A model generated the notes under the pieces. The model worked only from the letters and a program-made list of their open reading frames with translations, was not told where the DNA came from and ran no database searches. Of a stretch of 64,000 bases of DNA, positions 16,635 to 26,507 are shown piece after piece. The translations under genes and the position numbers were made by a program. The first letter of the stretch is position 1; every line of letters starts with the position of its first letter. The stretch comes from Acidobacteriota bacterium. Its GTDB lineage: Bacteria; Acidobacteriota; Terriglobia; UBA7540. The stretch covers positions 1-64,000 of the forward strand of contig SCRD01000016.1 in assembly GCA_004298155.1 (NCBI GenBank). Reading direction: 5' to 3'.

Positions 16635-18050
16635 ATGCGCGAAAACCGGATGACGAGGCGGGATTATCTGAAACTCATGGGAGCTGGAGGGACAATGGCC
16701 GCGGCAGGCGCAGTTGCTTGCACTTCAGGACAGGGGCCGGCGCCCGGGCAGGGAGCGGCTGAAGGGCCAGGCGAGCCTGCCTCTGTGGTCGCTGACCGGG
16801 AGCGGCGCATGAAGTGGTGGCATGCGGCAAGGTTCGGCATGTTCATCCACTGGGGACTTTATAGTGTAATCGGCCAGCACGAATGGGCCATGGAAAAGGA
16901 AGGCATCCCGATTCCGCAGTATCAGTTACTGGCCAAACATTTTACTCCCAGGCCCAACGCCGCTCGCGACTGGGCCAAGCTGGCGCGTCGGGCCGGGCAG
17001 AAGTATATGGTGATGACCACCAAGCACCATGAGGGGTTTTGTCTGTTTGACACCAAGCTCACCGATTACTGTGCTCCCAGGCAGGCATGCGGGCGCGACC
17101 TGGTGAAAGAATACGTCGACGCCGCCCGCGCTGAGGGATTGCGCGTGGGCTTCTATTATTCTCTGATGGACTGGCACCATCCTGACGGCGCTCGCTGCGC
17201 AACAGACGAGGATGCCCGCCAGCGCTTTGTAACTTACACGCACGGATTGATTCGCGAACTGATGACGAACTACGGCAAGATTGACGTCCTCTGGTATGAC
17301 GTTGACTGGCCGCTGAAGCCCGAGCAATGGGAATCGAAAAAGATGAATGACATGGTCTTCAAGCTGCAGCCAGACATTATTGTCAACAACCGCAACGGGC
17401 TGCCGGGAGACTTTTCGACTCCTGAGCAGCATATCCGCGCCTCGGAAAAAGGCCGCGCCTGGGAAACCTGCATGACCATGAACGACAGCTGGGGCTATCA
17501 GAAGGCCGACGACGACTTCAAGTCTGTCAAGACCATCGTGCGCAACCTTGTCACCTGCGCCAATGGCGGCGGAAATTATCTGTTGAACATCGGCCCCAAG
17601 CCGGACGGTTCAATCCCGGAGGAAGAGGTCCGCACGCTCGATGCCGTGGGCAAATGGATGGAGAAGAACGGCCCCACGATTTATGAAGCCGAGCGCTGCA
17701 ACGCGAGCGGAACGACGAATGCAAATTTCACTTGCAAAGGAAACACCCTTTATATCCATGTCCATTTCTGGCCCGGAGATACGCCTGCAGGGAACTGGTT
17801 GTCGTTCTTCCAGCCTCAGTCGGTCGTAGCCGTTGGAGGATTGCAGACCAGGGTGAAATCGGCGCGGTTGTTTGCTTCAGGCAAGAAGGTGAACTTCCGG
17901 CAGGACGATGTCTCCATCCAGTTTACAGGGTTGCCGGTCAAAGCTCCCGACGACCCCGTGACCGTGATTGAGGCGGAGTGTGAATCGGTACCCACCGTCA
18001 GCGGCCTCTACGTGCGAGAGAACCGAAAGCGCTACAACGTTGGAGTGTGA
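16635..18050 (+). CDS. Tat-exported alpha-L-fucosidase (GH29)
   Basis: 471 residues. The N-terminus has a twin-arginine signal (TRRDYLKLMG, residues 7-16) ending in a plausible lipobox AVAC with Cys29, so it is probably an exported lipoprotein. The GH29 barrel follows: WWHAARFGMFIHWGLYS, YMVMTTKHHEGFCLFD, YYSLMDWHHPDGA, and the likely nucleophile Asp in VLWYDVDWP. A beta-sandwich tail ends the protein. The start is set by GGAGGA upstream. It would release terminal fucose from glycans outside the cytoplasm. A zinc dehydrogenase on the opposite strand converges with it. Confidence 0.9.
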   Translation: MRENRMTRRDYLKLMGAGGTMAAAGAVACTSGQGPAPGQGAAEGPGEPASVVADRERRMKWWHAARFGMFIHWGLYSVIGQHEWAMEKEGIPIPQYQLLAKHFTPRPNAARDWAKLARRAGQKYMVMTTKHHEGFCLFDTKLTDYCAPRQACGRDLVKEYVDAARAEGLRVGFYYSLMDWHHPDGARCATDEDARQRFVTYTHGLIRELMTNYGKIDVLWYDVDWPLKPEQWESKKMNDMVFKLQPDIIVNNRNGLPGDFSTPEQHIRASEKGRAWETCMTMNDSWGYQKADDDFKSVKTIVRNLVTCANGGGNYLLNIGPKPDGSIPEEEVRTLDAVGKWMEKNGPTIYEAERCNASGTTNANFTCKGNTLYIHVHFWPGDTPAGNWLSFFQPQSVVAVGGLQTRVKSARLFASGKKVNFRQDDVSIQFTGLPVKAPDDPVTVIEAECESVPTVSGLYVRENRKRYNVGV

Positions 18051-18151
18051 CCGCTCTTAACTTCGCGTTGGAAGAGATTGCGGCAATCCAGGCCTGCTCA
18101 TCAGAAGCCGCTTCCTTGAGCAAGCCTCCCCCTGGCGTTACGGAGCTTCGA

Positions 18152-19168
18152 TCAGAGATTGAACAGAATTTTGAGGCTTTTGTCAGGGTCGTGCATCTTC
18201 CTGAGACCCTCTTCGATGTCCTTGAGTGGAAGGCGGTCCGTAACCACGCTCTTTACGTCGATGGCATCCTGCTCCAGCAGCGAGATGGCCACGATAAAAT
18301 CCTTCGGGGTGTAAACACGCGCGCCGGAGGTTCTGATTTCCTTGAAAACCAGGCTGAGCACGTCCACTTCCGGCGGCACTTTGGGAAGCCCGACAAATGT
18401 GATGTGGCCGCGGACTTTGCAGGACTGAATGGCGTCACGATACGCGGCTGCTGCTCCCGTCGCTTCAAACACATGGTCCGCAAAGCTCTCGCTGGTCAAC
18501 TCCCGGATCGCCTCGCCAGGCTTCGTCTCTAATGGATTGACGACGGCAAATCCCATTCGCGCCGCCAGGTTCCGCCGGAACGGTTTCGCCTCCGACACCA
18601 GCACCCGCCGCGCGCCAGCAGCCCTGAGCACCTGGGCAATCAGGTTCCCAATCGGGCCGGCCCCGGTTACAAGTGCGGTGTCACCCGCCGTAAAGCCTGA
18701 AGTTCGCACCACATGGACCGCTACAGAAAGCGGCTCCACCAGCGCCCCCTGTTCGTCATCAACGGCAGGAGGAACAGGAATTAACTGCTCTGGCGTCGCT
18801 TTTACATATTCCGCAAATCCGCCGTCAGTGTCGATCCCCAGCAGGCCAAGCTTCTCGCAGACATGGGCGCTGCCTTCGCGGCACGGGACACAGCGGCCGC
18901 AGGAAATCAGCGGAAACACGGCGACGCGGTCACCTTCCCTGACTTTCGAATTTGCGCCAGCGCGAGTCTCCACTACCGTGCCGAAAATCTCGTGCCCCAG
19001 CACCCGGGGAGGAACCACTCTCGGGTGCTTACCGGCGTGGATCATCATGTCCGTACCGCAAATGCCCGCGTACCGCACCTTCACGAGCATTTCACCCGGA
19101 TTCAGTTCCGGTTTCGGCCATTCCTGTAGCTTCAGGTTTTCAACGCCGCTATAAACACCTGCTTGCAT
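18152..19168 (-). CDS. Zinc-dependent alcohol/polyol dehydrogenase (MDR family)
   Basis: 338 residues from ATG 19168, chosen for its AAAGGA site; an upstream in-frame start at 19198 is weaker. The catalytic zinc ligands are seen in GICGTD and GHE. Four structural-zinc cysteines are clustered in SCGRCVPCREGSAHVC, and VTGAGPIGNLIAQ is the cofactor-binding loop. It resembles sorbitol, threonine or galactitol dehydrogenases, but the substrate cannot be read from sequence. Being tail-to-tail with the GH29 fucosidase gene hints at sugar catabolism only weakly. Confidence 0.85.
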   Translation of the reverse strand: MQAGVYSGVENLKLQEWPKPELNPGEMLVKVRYAGICGTDMMIHAGKHPRVVPPRVLGHEIFGTVVETRAGANSKVREGDRVAVFPLISCGRCVPCREGSAHVCEKLGLLGIDTDGGFAEYVKATPEQLIPVPPAVDDEQGALVEPLSVAVHVVRTSGFTAGDTALVTGAGPIGNLIAQVLRAAGARRVLVSEAKPFRRNLAARMGFAVVNPLETKPGEAIRELTSESFADHVFEATGAAAAYRDAIQSCKVRGHITFVGLPKVPPEVDVLSLVFKEIRTSGARVYTPKDFIVAISLLEQDAIDVKSVVTDRLPLKDIEEGLRKMHDPDKSLKILFNL

Positions 19169-19348
19169 CAAAGTTGTCCTTTCGTCAAAAATCCGCACCC
19201 GGAATCAATGTCGTGAAACGGCTGGGAGTCCGCGTTTAACCTATCTTCATCTCAACGATCACGAAACATGTTATTTCCACTAAGGCGCAAACACAACTCG
19301 ATTCGGTGCGTTTTTTCGCTCGACAAAATACTGCTTCCAAAATCGGAG

Positions 19349-19651
19349 ATGACGGTCTACGCCTTTGTAAGTGGGATGCTGGCATCGTTCGCTCTTTTAA
19401 CAGCGCCGCGCCTTGAGCAGACGCTGGGATTCGTCAAAAGTATTGCCGTGACGCGTGGGATTGGGACGGTGTTGCTGCTTCTCTTACCGCTCTTGCATCT
19501 TGATGCTTTCACACTGGCGGTTTATCTGGTTACCCCTGCGCTGCGCGTGATGGCCCTGCCAGTGCAGCGTACCGCATTCACGGAGATGGTCAACCAGGAC
19601 GCACTGGGCCGGGCGCTGGGCATCAATCAGGTGGCTCATCTGGCGGGATGA
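19349..19651 (+). pseudogene. MFS transporter fragment
   Basis: About 100 residues from MTVYAFVSGMLASF onward contain two or three membrane helices and the phrase VMALPVQRTAFTEMVNQDALGRALGINQ, the kind of loop seen in the second half of drug/metabolite MFS transporters. An intact member has about 400 residues and 12 helices. Neither a complete N-terminal half nor the last helices are present, so this is a remnant. The frame is open back to 19268, without support there. Confidence 0.5.
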
Positions 19652-19740
19652 CCTTCAACCATCGCCTCCCACGCTCCGCCGGCATCATGTTCCTCAGTCG
19701 CGACAAACCCGGCGCTGTGCGCCCCGCTCAATGCTAAGCT

Positions 19741-22308
19741 ATGCATGAGATGCGCGAAGGTCTGAGCCAGCACGAAGTACTGGACGTCTTCCGAAGGCAG
19801 CCGGAAAGAACTTTCCGGATTCGCGAGCTGGTGCGCGAACTTGGCCTGCGATCGAGCCAGGCACACGAACTGAAGCACGTGCTGAATGACCTCGCGAAGC
19901 GCCGGCAGATCCGGGAATCGAAGAAAAGCCATTTTACGCTGTCGTCAAATCGCAATCCCGGCAGAGAGCCTGACCGGGGGCCGCGGCATCAGGATGAAAA
20001 AGTGAAGCCGCAAATGGCCACCGGGCACAAAGCGCCCCGCAAGCGCCCGGCAGCGCCGCCAGCGGCCGGGCAGGCGCCCAGGGATATTGTCACCGGGCGC
20101 CTGGTAGGACATCGGGACGGCTACGGATTTGTGGTGCCGGATAAGCCGCTCGAAGGGACCGATCAGGACATTTTCATACCACCAGGCGCCATGGGGCCGG
20201 CGCTCCACGGGGACCGCGTGGAGGTCCAGGTAGTGCGGTCGCGCCTCGACTGGCGTACCCGTTCTTCCCGCAGCGAAAAACCCAGCACTCGTGTTGAAGG
20301 TCGCATTCTGCGGGTAGCCGAGCGGGCGCAGAAGACCGTTGTCGGCGAGTTCCGCATCGGCGCGCGTTCCAACTATGTTGTTCCCTTCGAACGCCGTATC
20401 CCGCACCAGGTTCTCATTCCACGCGGGCAGGAGTGGCCGCCTGCTGAGCGCGCCCGGCACCGGCAATTCGGCGGCGAATCCGAAGGCAAGCCAAGTCGAG
20501 GCGCAAAACAAAAGGCGGGCAGCCGCGAGTTGGACGGCATGATCGTCGATGTGGAGCTCACCGAATTTCCCAGACATGGCGTCCAGCCGAGTGGCCGAGT
20601 GATCGAAATCCTCGGCAGGCGGGATGAGTTCGGGGTGGACGTGGAAATCATGATCCGCAAGCACCACCTCCCGCACCGGTTTCCGGAGGAAGCGCTGGCG
20701 GAGGCGGAGAACACGCCGCAATTTATTTCAGAGAGTGAACGCCGGCAGCGTCGTGATTTCCGGTCCCTGCCTATCGTAACTATTGATGGCGAAACCGCGA
20801 AGGATTTCGACGATGCGGTCTACGTGGAGCGCCTCAGCAATGGGCACTACCTGCTGCAGGTCCACATTGCCGACGTCGCCCACTACGTCCGGCCGGCAAC
20901 AGCCCTCGACCGCGAGGCGCGCCTGCGAGGCAACTCTGTCTATTTCCCTGACCGTGCCGTTCCGATGCTGCCGCTGGAGCTCTCGAACGGCATTTGCAGC
21001 CTGAATCCCTACGTTGACCGGCTGGTGATGTCCGCGTTGATGGAAATCGACCGTCAAGGCAGCACAGTGCGGTACGAAATTGCGCCCGGAATCATTCGCA
21101 GCGCCGAGCGCATGACCTATACTGCAGTGCGTGACATCCTTGCCGGAGAGCCGGGCGCCTGCCACGCATATCAGGCGCTTGTTCCAAACTTCCAGTTGAT
21201 GGAGGAACTCGCCCAAATCCTGATCCAGCATCGCCATGAACGCGGCTCTATCGATTTCGACCTTCCAGAACCGGAAATCATGTTTGACGAGGCAGGACAC
21301 ATGGTGGGGGTCACGCGCTCGGAGCGCAATATTGCCCACCGCATCATCGAAGAGTTCATGCTGGCAGCCAATGAAGCCGTGGCGGGGCACCTTGAGCGCA
21401 AGGGCGTGCCGTCGCTCTATCGCGTCCATGAAAAGCCTGATCCGAAAAAGGTCCTGGAATTCGAGGAAATTGCCGCGTCTTTCGGGTACTCGCTGGGCAT
21501 CAAATTGCCTGCGCGGCAGAGTATGCGCATCCACGGCAGAGTTGAGCGCGACCAGCGCGTGAGGCTCCACGAACAACTGGAAAAAATCGATCTCGAAATC
21601 TCTCCACGGCATTACCAGCAATTAACCGGCCGCATCGAAGGCAAGCCCGAGGAACGCATTCTTTCCTACCTCATGCTGCGCTCGCTTAAACAGGCCCGCT
21701 ATGCGGAGGAAAACCTGGGACACTTTGCCCTGGCCGCGGGAACCTATACTCACTTCACATCTCCCATCAGGCGTTATCCGGACCTGATTGTGCACCGCGT
21801 TCTGAAGCAAGTGCTTCAGCAGGAAAAGCACGGCCATGCGCGGGGGACAGTTCCCATTGAAGGACCCGCCCGGAAACCCGCCGCCAACCGGCAGATGCCA
21901 GCTTTCAAGTCGAATTCCGGAGGTCACCCCGCGCCCGTCAGTCATGATGAACTGCGGGCCATGGCGATTGAAACCTCTGAGGCCGAACGCCGCGCGCAGG
22001 ACGCCGAGCGCGAACTGATCAGCTTGAAGAAAGTCGAGTTCATGGCACAGCACCTGGGCGACGAATTCGACGCGCTTCTCATCTCGCTTACGAAGCACGG
22101 GTTCTTCGTGGAACTCATGGATCTGTTCGTCGAGGGGTTTGTTTCGCTCGAAAGTATGGAGGACGATCGCTATGTCTATCGCGAGAGCTTGCGCGCTGCT
22201 GTGGGCCGCCAGAGCAATAAAGCTTACCGGCTGGGGGACAGAATTCGGGTGCGCCTGGATCGCGTGGACCCTATCGAGAACCGAATGGAATTTTCAGTCG
22301 TCAGTTGA
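19741..22308 (+). CDS. rnr: Ribonuclease R
   Basis: An 855-residue 3'-to-5' exoribonuclease. The order is an N-terminal winged-helix (about 1-70), a basic linker, cold-shock domains (about 110-330), the RNB catalytic domain with TIDGETAKDFDDAVYVE near 345-361, and a C-terminal S1 domain from about 775. The acidic residues of the DFDDA motif coordinate the catalytic magnesium. A basic, proline-rich insertion of about 60 residues between RNB and S1 is longer than in E. coli. The enzyme degrades structured RNA and helps in rRNA quality control. Start at ATG 19741 or 19750. Confidence 0.94.
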   Translation: MHEMREGLSQHEVLDVFRRQPERTFRIRELVRELGLRSSQAHELKHVLNDLAKRRQIRESKKSHFTLSSNRNPGREPDRGPRHQDEKVKPQMATGHKAPRKRPAAPPAAGQAPRDIVTGRLVGHRDGYGFVVPDKPLEGTDQDIFIPPGAMGPALHGDRVEVQVVRSRLDWRTRSSRSEKPSTRVEGRILRVAERAQKTVVGEFRIGARSNYVVPFERRIPHQVLIPRGQEWPPAERARHRQFGGESEGKPSRGAKQKAGSRELDGMIVDVELTEFPRHGVQPSGRVIEILGRRDEFGVDVEIMIRKHHLPHRFPEEALAEAENTPQFISESERRQRRDFRSLPIVTIDGETAKDFDDAVYVERLSNGHYLLQVHIADVAHYVRPATALDREARLRGNSVYFPDRAVPMLPLELSNGICSLNPYVDRLVMSALMEIDRQGSTVRYEIAPGIIRSAERMTYTAVRDILAGEPGACHAYQALVPNFQLMEELAQILIQHRHERGSIDFDLPEPEIMFDEAGHMVGVTRSERNIAHRIIEEFMLAANEAVAGHLERKGVPSLYRVHEKPDPKKVLEFEEIAASFGYSLGIKLPARQSMRIHGRVERDQRVRLHEQLEKIDLEISPRHYQQLTGRIEGKPEERILSYLMLRSLKQARYAEENLGHFALAAGTYTHFTSPIRRYPDLIVHRVLKQVLQQEKHGHARGTVPIEGPARKPAANRQMPAFKSNSGGHPAPVSHDELRAMAIETSEAERRAQDAERELISLKKVEFMAQHLGDEFDALLISLTKHGFFVELMDLFVEGFVSLESMEDDRYVYRESLRAAVGRQSNKAYRLGDRIRVRLDRVDPIENRMEFSVVS

Positions 22309-22559
22309 TTCGCAAGGCCTGGGCGCCGCTCGAGTTCCCGCGTCAATTGTGGCCCCGGAGCTGCAGCTTCCCAAAAATGAGGAAAGTCTTCCGGCAGAAA
22401 CAGCTTGACATAGCTACGCTACCGTGCTAGTCTCCATATGGATGTCGACGGGGGCGTGAGGCGGGCGGTAAGCAGTCTGGCTGGCCTGCGTAATGTCTGT
22501 AAATCATTGAAATGATTGAGGCCCATATCTTGTGGTACCGATCGGGTGGGACAAAAAGA

Positions 22560-22770
22560 TGTGTTTTTAAAAAACGAACCGGAGAAGTTATTGATAATAA
22601 AGGGTCGGTCTTCGAAAACGAACCGGAACGAACCGAAAAACGAAGCGGAGAAGTTGTTGAAAACACGTATCTGTGGAAAAAACGAACCGGAAAACAAAGC
22701 GGGCCATATTGCTGAAAATAAACACCGACGAAAAAGCGTGCTGAAAGCGATTACGAGAAAGCCTTAGCGG
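22560..22770. repeat. Degenerate purine-rich tandem repeat, function unknown
   Basis: Three loose units begin with AAAACGAACCGGA at about 22571, 22615 and 22679. They continue with variants of GCGGAGAAGTTGTTGAAAAC and then 15-20 less conserved bases. The top strand is strongly purine-rich, unlike the neighbouring sequence. Two forward frames stay open through it and encode the same repetitive peptide twice over (NEPE/NEAEKLLK in one, KKRTGEV in the other), so neither is a convincing gene. The bases 22309-22559 and 22771-22887 hold nothing I can identify. Confidence 0.55.
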
Positions 22771-22887
22771 TTCGTGTAGCCCTCCTTGGCCCTCCCTTGC
22801 GGCAAGTCGCCCCCACTCGGCCCACGTCTATCAGTCGGCGCGTTTCCGTGGTTTGACTTCGGACGCGGCACGACATAGCATTCTTCC

Positions 22888-23202
22888 ATGGTTTCCAACC
22901 GAAGTGGACGCAGCGAGATTGAGCTGGAATGTCCGTGCTGCGGAGCACCTCTGAAGATTGACGTTTCTCTCGGCAAGGCGATCTGGCATGGACAGCCGAC
23001 CAGCAAGGCTGTGGCCCCAGACATCGATCATTCCGCGCAGTTGCTTGAAAAGGAAAGGGCCCGGCGTGAAGCCCTGTTTCAGAAGAGTACCGAAGACGAG
23101 AAGTCCAAGTCCCAGTTGCTCGAGAAGAAATTCCAGGAAGCCCTCAAGCGGTCTCAGGATGAACCAATTGTTCGGCCTCCCCGTGATTTTGATCTTGACT
23201 AG
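22888..23202 (+). CDS. Zinc-ribbon plus coiled-coil small protein
   Basis: 104 residues. The N-terminus has ELECPCCGAPLKIDVSLGKAIW, a half zinc-ribbon with one CPCCG knuckle. From about 50 to 88 it is a charged helix (LLEKERARREALFQ, LLEKKFQEALKRS), and it ends in an acidic tail. I do not recognise a named family. With only one Cys pair, it may bind zinc as a dimer. It lies 172 bases ahead of the EF-G-like gene on the same strand. No good ribosome site is visible. Confidence 0.65.
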   Translation: MVSNRSGRSEIELECPCCGAPLKIDVSLGKAIWHGQPTSKAVAPDIDHSAQLLEKERARREALFQKSTEDEKSKSQLLEKKFQEALKRSQDEPIVRPPRDFDLD

Positions 23203-23374
23203 GAAAAGGAGCTGTCCAACTGAAGGTCTTTCGAACAAGCCGGATTGTGAAGCTTGCAAACTCCGCTGCTCTCCATGCGCGTTGAACCCTGCCGAAAAGC
23301 TATGTTAGGATGCGACGTTGATCTGAAACCAGAATAGAGTAAGGGGTAATGCCTGAACCCTTGAGGAGTCTCTC

Positions 23375-25474
23375 GTGAAAATCTACGACAGCGAGAATAT
23401 CCGCAATGTTGCGCTGCTGGGACATGCCGACACAGGGAAAACCCAGCTTGCTTCTGCGATGCTCTACACAGCGGGAATCACCACGCGGCTGGGCAAGGTG
23501 GACGATGGCACTTCGGTGACGGATTTCGACGAAGAAGAAATTGAACGCGGCTTTTCGATCAGCGCCGCTCTGGCCAACGCTGAATGGAACGGTACCAAAG
23601 TCAATCTGATTGATACGCCCGGTTTCAACATTTTCCTATATGAGGCAGAAGCCGCCCTGAAAGCTGCGGACTCGGCATTGATTGTGGTCCATGCCGTGAG
23701 CGGTGTGGAAGTGCAGACAGAAAAGACCTGGAGTTTTTGCCAGAAGTTCGATCTGCCGCGCGCGCTGGTGATGAACCAGATGGACCGCGAGCGCGCAAGC
23801 TTTAAGCGCACTCTGGACTCTTTAACCAGCGCCTTCGGACGAACGGTCATTCCCGTTCAGCTCCCCATCGGCGAAGAAAAAGATTTTCGCGGTGTGATCG
23901 ATCTGGTCAGGATGCGGGCCGCTCTTTATGAGAGCAATGGCACCGGCAAGGCCAAAGACAGTGAAATCCCGGCGGAGATGAAGGAAGCGGCCACCGCAGC
24001 CCACGAAGCCCTGGTTGAGATGGTGGCCGAAGGAAACGATCAGCTTCTGGAAGAATTCTTTGACAAGGGAACCATTCCGCTTGAAGACCTGGTGCCGGGG
24101 CTTCGCCAGGCTGTGGCAGAAAAACGGCTGACCCCCATCGTCATCACTTCCGCCCTTCATAATTTGGGGACCCAGAGTCTCCTGGAGTTTATCAGTGACT
24201 ATCTGCCGACCCCTGCCGCCATCGGAACGGTCGAAGGTGTCGATCATGAAGGTGGCCAGCCGGTCACACGGAAAATCTCCAACAACGGACCCGCATCGGC
24301 CTACGTTTTCAAGACTGTCGCCGACCCCTTTGCCGGGCGCCTCACCCTGTTCAAAGTGATGTCGGGAATAGTGAAGAGTGAGGCGACTCTGCAGAATTTC
24401 AACCGCGGCACGGCGGAGCGGCTGGCCCATATCGCAGTCCCCCAGGGCAAGTCTCAGACTCCCGTCGCGGAACTTCACGCTGGCGACATCGGAGTTGTGG
24501 CGAAACTGAAGGAAACTCTGACCGGCGATACGCTGGGCGACAAAAACGCGCCGATTATCTACCCACAATTGAAACTTGCGGAGCCTGCCATCTCATTCGC
24601 TATCGAGCCGAAATCCCGGGGAGACGAAGACAAGCTCTCCACTGCCATTCATCGCATGCTCGAAGAAGACCTGCTTCTTCGTTTTTCGCGCGACGCGCAG
24701 ACCAAGGAATTTCTGCTTTCTGGTTCCGGACAGCAGCACGTGGAGGTCGCCGTCTCGAAGTTGAAACGCCGCTACAACGTCGAAGTGACCCTGAAAGCAC
24801 CGAAAATTCCTTACCGTGAAACGATTCGTGGCAAGGCCGACGCACAAGGCAAATATAAGAAGCAGACGGGCGGCCACGGCCAGTACGGCGACTGCAAAAT
24901 CAAAATGGAACCGATGGGGCGCGGTGACGGGTTCGATTTCGTCAACGACATTTTCGGCGGCGCAATCCCGAGGAATTACATACCCGCTGTCGAAAAAGGG
25001 ATTATTGAATCAGCCGGGCGGGGCTTTCTGGCCGGCTACCCGGTGGTGGATTTTCGGGTTATTCTCTATGACGGTTCCTACCATGACGTGGATTCTTCCG
25101 AACTTGCCTTCAAAATCGCCGGATCGATGGCTTTCAAGAAATGCATGGAACAGGCCAAGCCTTGCCTGTTGGAGCCGATCGTGGACGTAGAGGTCAACGT
25201 CCCTGAAAATTTTTCGGGTGATATTATGGGCAACATGACCGGCCGGCGCGGGCGGATTCAGGGAATGGAGCCCAAAGGTAATTCCACCATTATCAAAGCG
25301 CAGGTTCCTCTGGCGGAAATGCTGACCTACGCCTCAGACCTGACGTCGATGACCCAGGGCCGCGGAAGCTATTCAATGGACTTCTCCCATTATGACGTTG
25401 TGCCACAGCAAATTGCTGACAAGATTGTGGCTGAGGCCCGGGCTGCTGGCCATGGCAAGGAAGAAGAAGAATAG
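23375..25474 (+). CDS. EF-G-like translational GTPase (EF-G2 class)
   Basis: 699 residues from GTG 23375 with GAGGAG upstream. The GTPase domain has P-loop GHADTGKT (about 17-24), a switch region DFDEEEIERGFSI, DTPGF, and a G4 motif of NQMD where canonical EF-G has NKxD. Domains II-V follow, with the domain IV phrase GGHGQYGDCKIKMEP and the domain V phrase NMTGRRGRIQGMEP. The HADTGKTQ P-loop and altered G2/G4 separate it from the main elongation factor, which should lie elsewhere with ribosomal genes. EF-G2 proteins have varied or unknown roles. Confidence 0.88.
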   Translation: MKIYDSENIRNVALLGHADTGKTQLASAMLYTAGITTRLGKVDDGTSVTDFDEEEIERGFSISAALANAEWNGTKVNLIDTPGFNIFLYEAEAALKAADSALIVVHAVSGVEVQTEKTWSFCQKFDLPRALVMNQMDRERASFKRTLDSLTSAFGRTVIPVQLPIGEEKDFRGVIDLVRMRAALYESNGTGKAKDSEIPAEMKEAATAAHEALVEMVAEGNDQLLEEFFDKGTIPLEDLVPGLRQAVAEKRLTPIVITSALHNLGTQSLLEFISDYLPTPAAIGTVEGVDHEGGQPVTRKISNNGPASAYVFKTVADPFAGRLTLFKVMSGIVKSEATLQNFNRGTAERLAHIAVPQGKSQTPVAELHAGDIGVVAKLKETLTGDTLGDKNAPIIYPQLKLAEPAISFAIEPKSRGDEDKLSTAIHRMLEEDLLLRFSRDAQTKEFLLSGSGQQHVEVAVSKLKRRYNVEVTLKAPKIPYRETIRGKADAQGKYKKQTGGHGQYGDCKIKMEPMGRGDGFDFVNDIFGGAIPRNYIPAVEKGIIESAGRGFLAGYPVVDFRVILYDGSYHDVDSSELAFKIAGSMAFKKCMEQAKPCLLEPIVDVEVNVPENFSGDIMGNMTGRRGRIQGMEPKGNSTIIKAQVPLAEMLTYASDLTSMTQGRGSYSMDFSHYDVVPQQIADKIVAEARAAGHGKEEEE

Positions 25475-25524
25475 GCAGCTTCCGGATATGAACTATCGGG
25501 CGCAGGCTGCGGGGTACAGAGCTT

Positions 25525-26454
25525 ATGAAGAAAACGATCTGGTTGCTGTTCCTCTTCATGTGCCCCTTTGTTTTACGCGCTGTCCCCGCTGGCAAAATTC
25601 CCATCTTGCTTGACACTGATATTGGCACAGACATCGACGATGCGTTTGCGCTTGCATTAATTGTACGAAGTCCTGAATTGGAATTACTTGGCGTGACAAC
25701 GGTCAGCGGAGATACCCAGGCGCGCGCGAAACTGGCTGCCAAGCTGCTCTGGGAGTCGGGATTTCGCCGCGTGCCGGTTGTAGCGGGCGCGCCCGGAAAG
25801 CCGCTTCCAATTGAGCAGACGCGCTGGGCCAAAGACTTTAAGAGCCCGCAACTGCAGCGAGGCAGCGCCGTCGATTTTCTCGGTGCAACCCTCAGGCGGC
25901 GAGTGGGGAAAACCACCATCGTGGCGATCGGGCCTCTCACCAACATCGCAGCCTTGCTGCACAAAGATCCAGGGATTGCAAAGAAAATAGACCAGATCGT
26001 CCTGATGGGGGGTTCAATCCACCACGGCTATGGCAAAGACCCAACTCCGGTTGCCGAATATAACATCGCCTCTGACCCTGCAGCGGCGCAGGCGGTTTTC
26101 AGTTCCGGGGTTCACATCCTGATGGTTCCGCTCGATGTGACTGCGATGCTGCAGCTCCACGCCGCTGACCGCCACCGCGTTTTCATCACGCTCTCTCCGA
26201 TGTCGGATGCCCTGGCAATCCTTTACAATCTGTGGGACCAGCGAACGCCCACTCTGTTTGATCCCATGGCCGTAGCAATATTGGTCGATGCCAGCCTCTG
26301 CCAGACTCAGCTCTTAAATGTCAAAGTCGATACCAACGGGTTCACTCACGTTGCCGATAACCAACCTCCCAATGCAACTGTGGCTCTCCAAACCGATCCG
26401 GCAAAATTCTTCGAGTTTTATCTCGGACGCGTCGCGCCGGTGCCAAACCAATGA
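25525..26454 (+). CDS. Nucleoside hydrolase with a signal peptide
   Basis: 309 residues. A signal peptide covers about 1-20 (MKKTIWLLFLFMCPFVLRA). The calcium-binding motif of inosine-uridine nucleoside hydrolases follows at once (PILLDTDIGTDIDDAFALAL), then GPLTNIA, VLMGGS and the second metal-site region DPMAVA. It splits nucleosides into base and ribose. Export suggests scavenging outside the cytoplasm. The gene starts 50 bases after the EF-G-like gene. Confidence 0.88.
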   Translation: MKKTIWLLFLFMCPFVLRAVPAGKIPILLDTDIGTDIDDAFALALIVRSPELELLGVTTVSGDTQARAKLAAKLLWESGFRRVPVVAGAPGKPLPIEQTRWAKDFKSPQLQRGSAVDFLGATLRRRVGKTTIVAIGPLTNIAALLHKDPGIAKKIDQIVLMGGSIHHGYGKDPTPVAEYNIASDPAAAQAVFSSGVHILMVPLDVTAMLQLHAADRHRVFITLSPMSDALAILYNLWDQRTPTLFDPMAVAILVDASLCQTQLLNVKVDTNGFTHVADNQPPNATVALQTDPAKFFEFYLGRVAPVPNQ

Positions 26455-26507
26455 AACATCCATCGATTGAGGATTGACATGCCACTGTTCGGTCCAGGTA
26501 TCAACGG

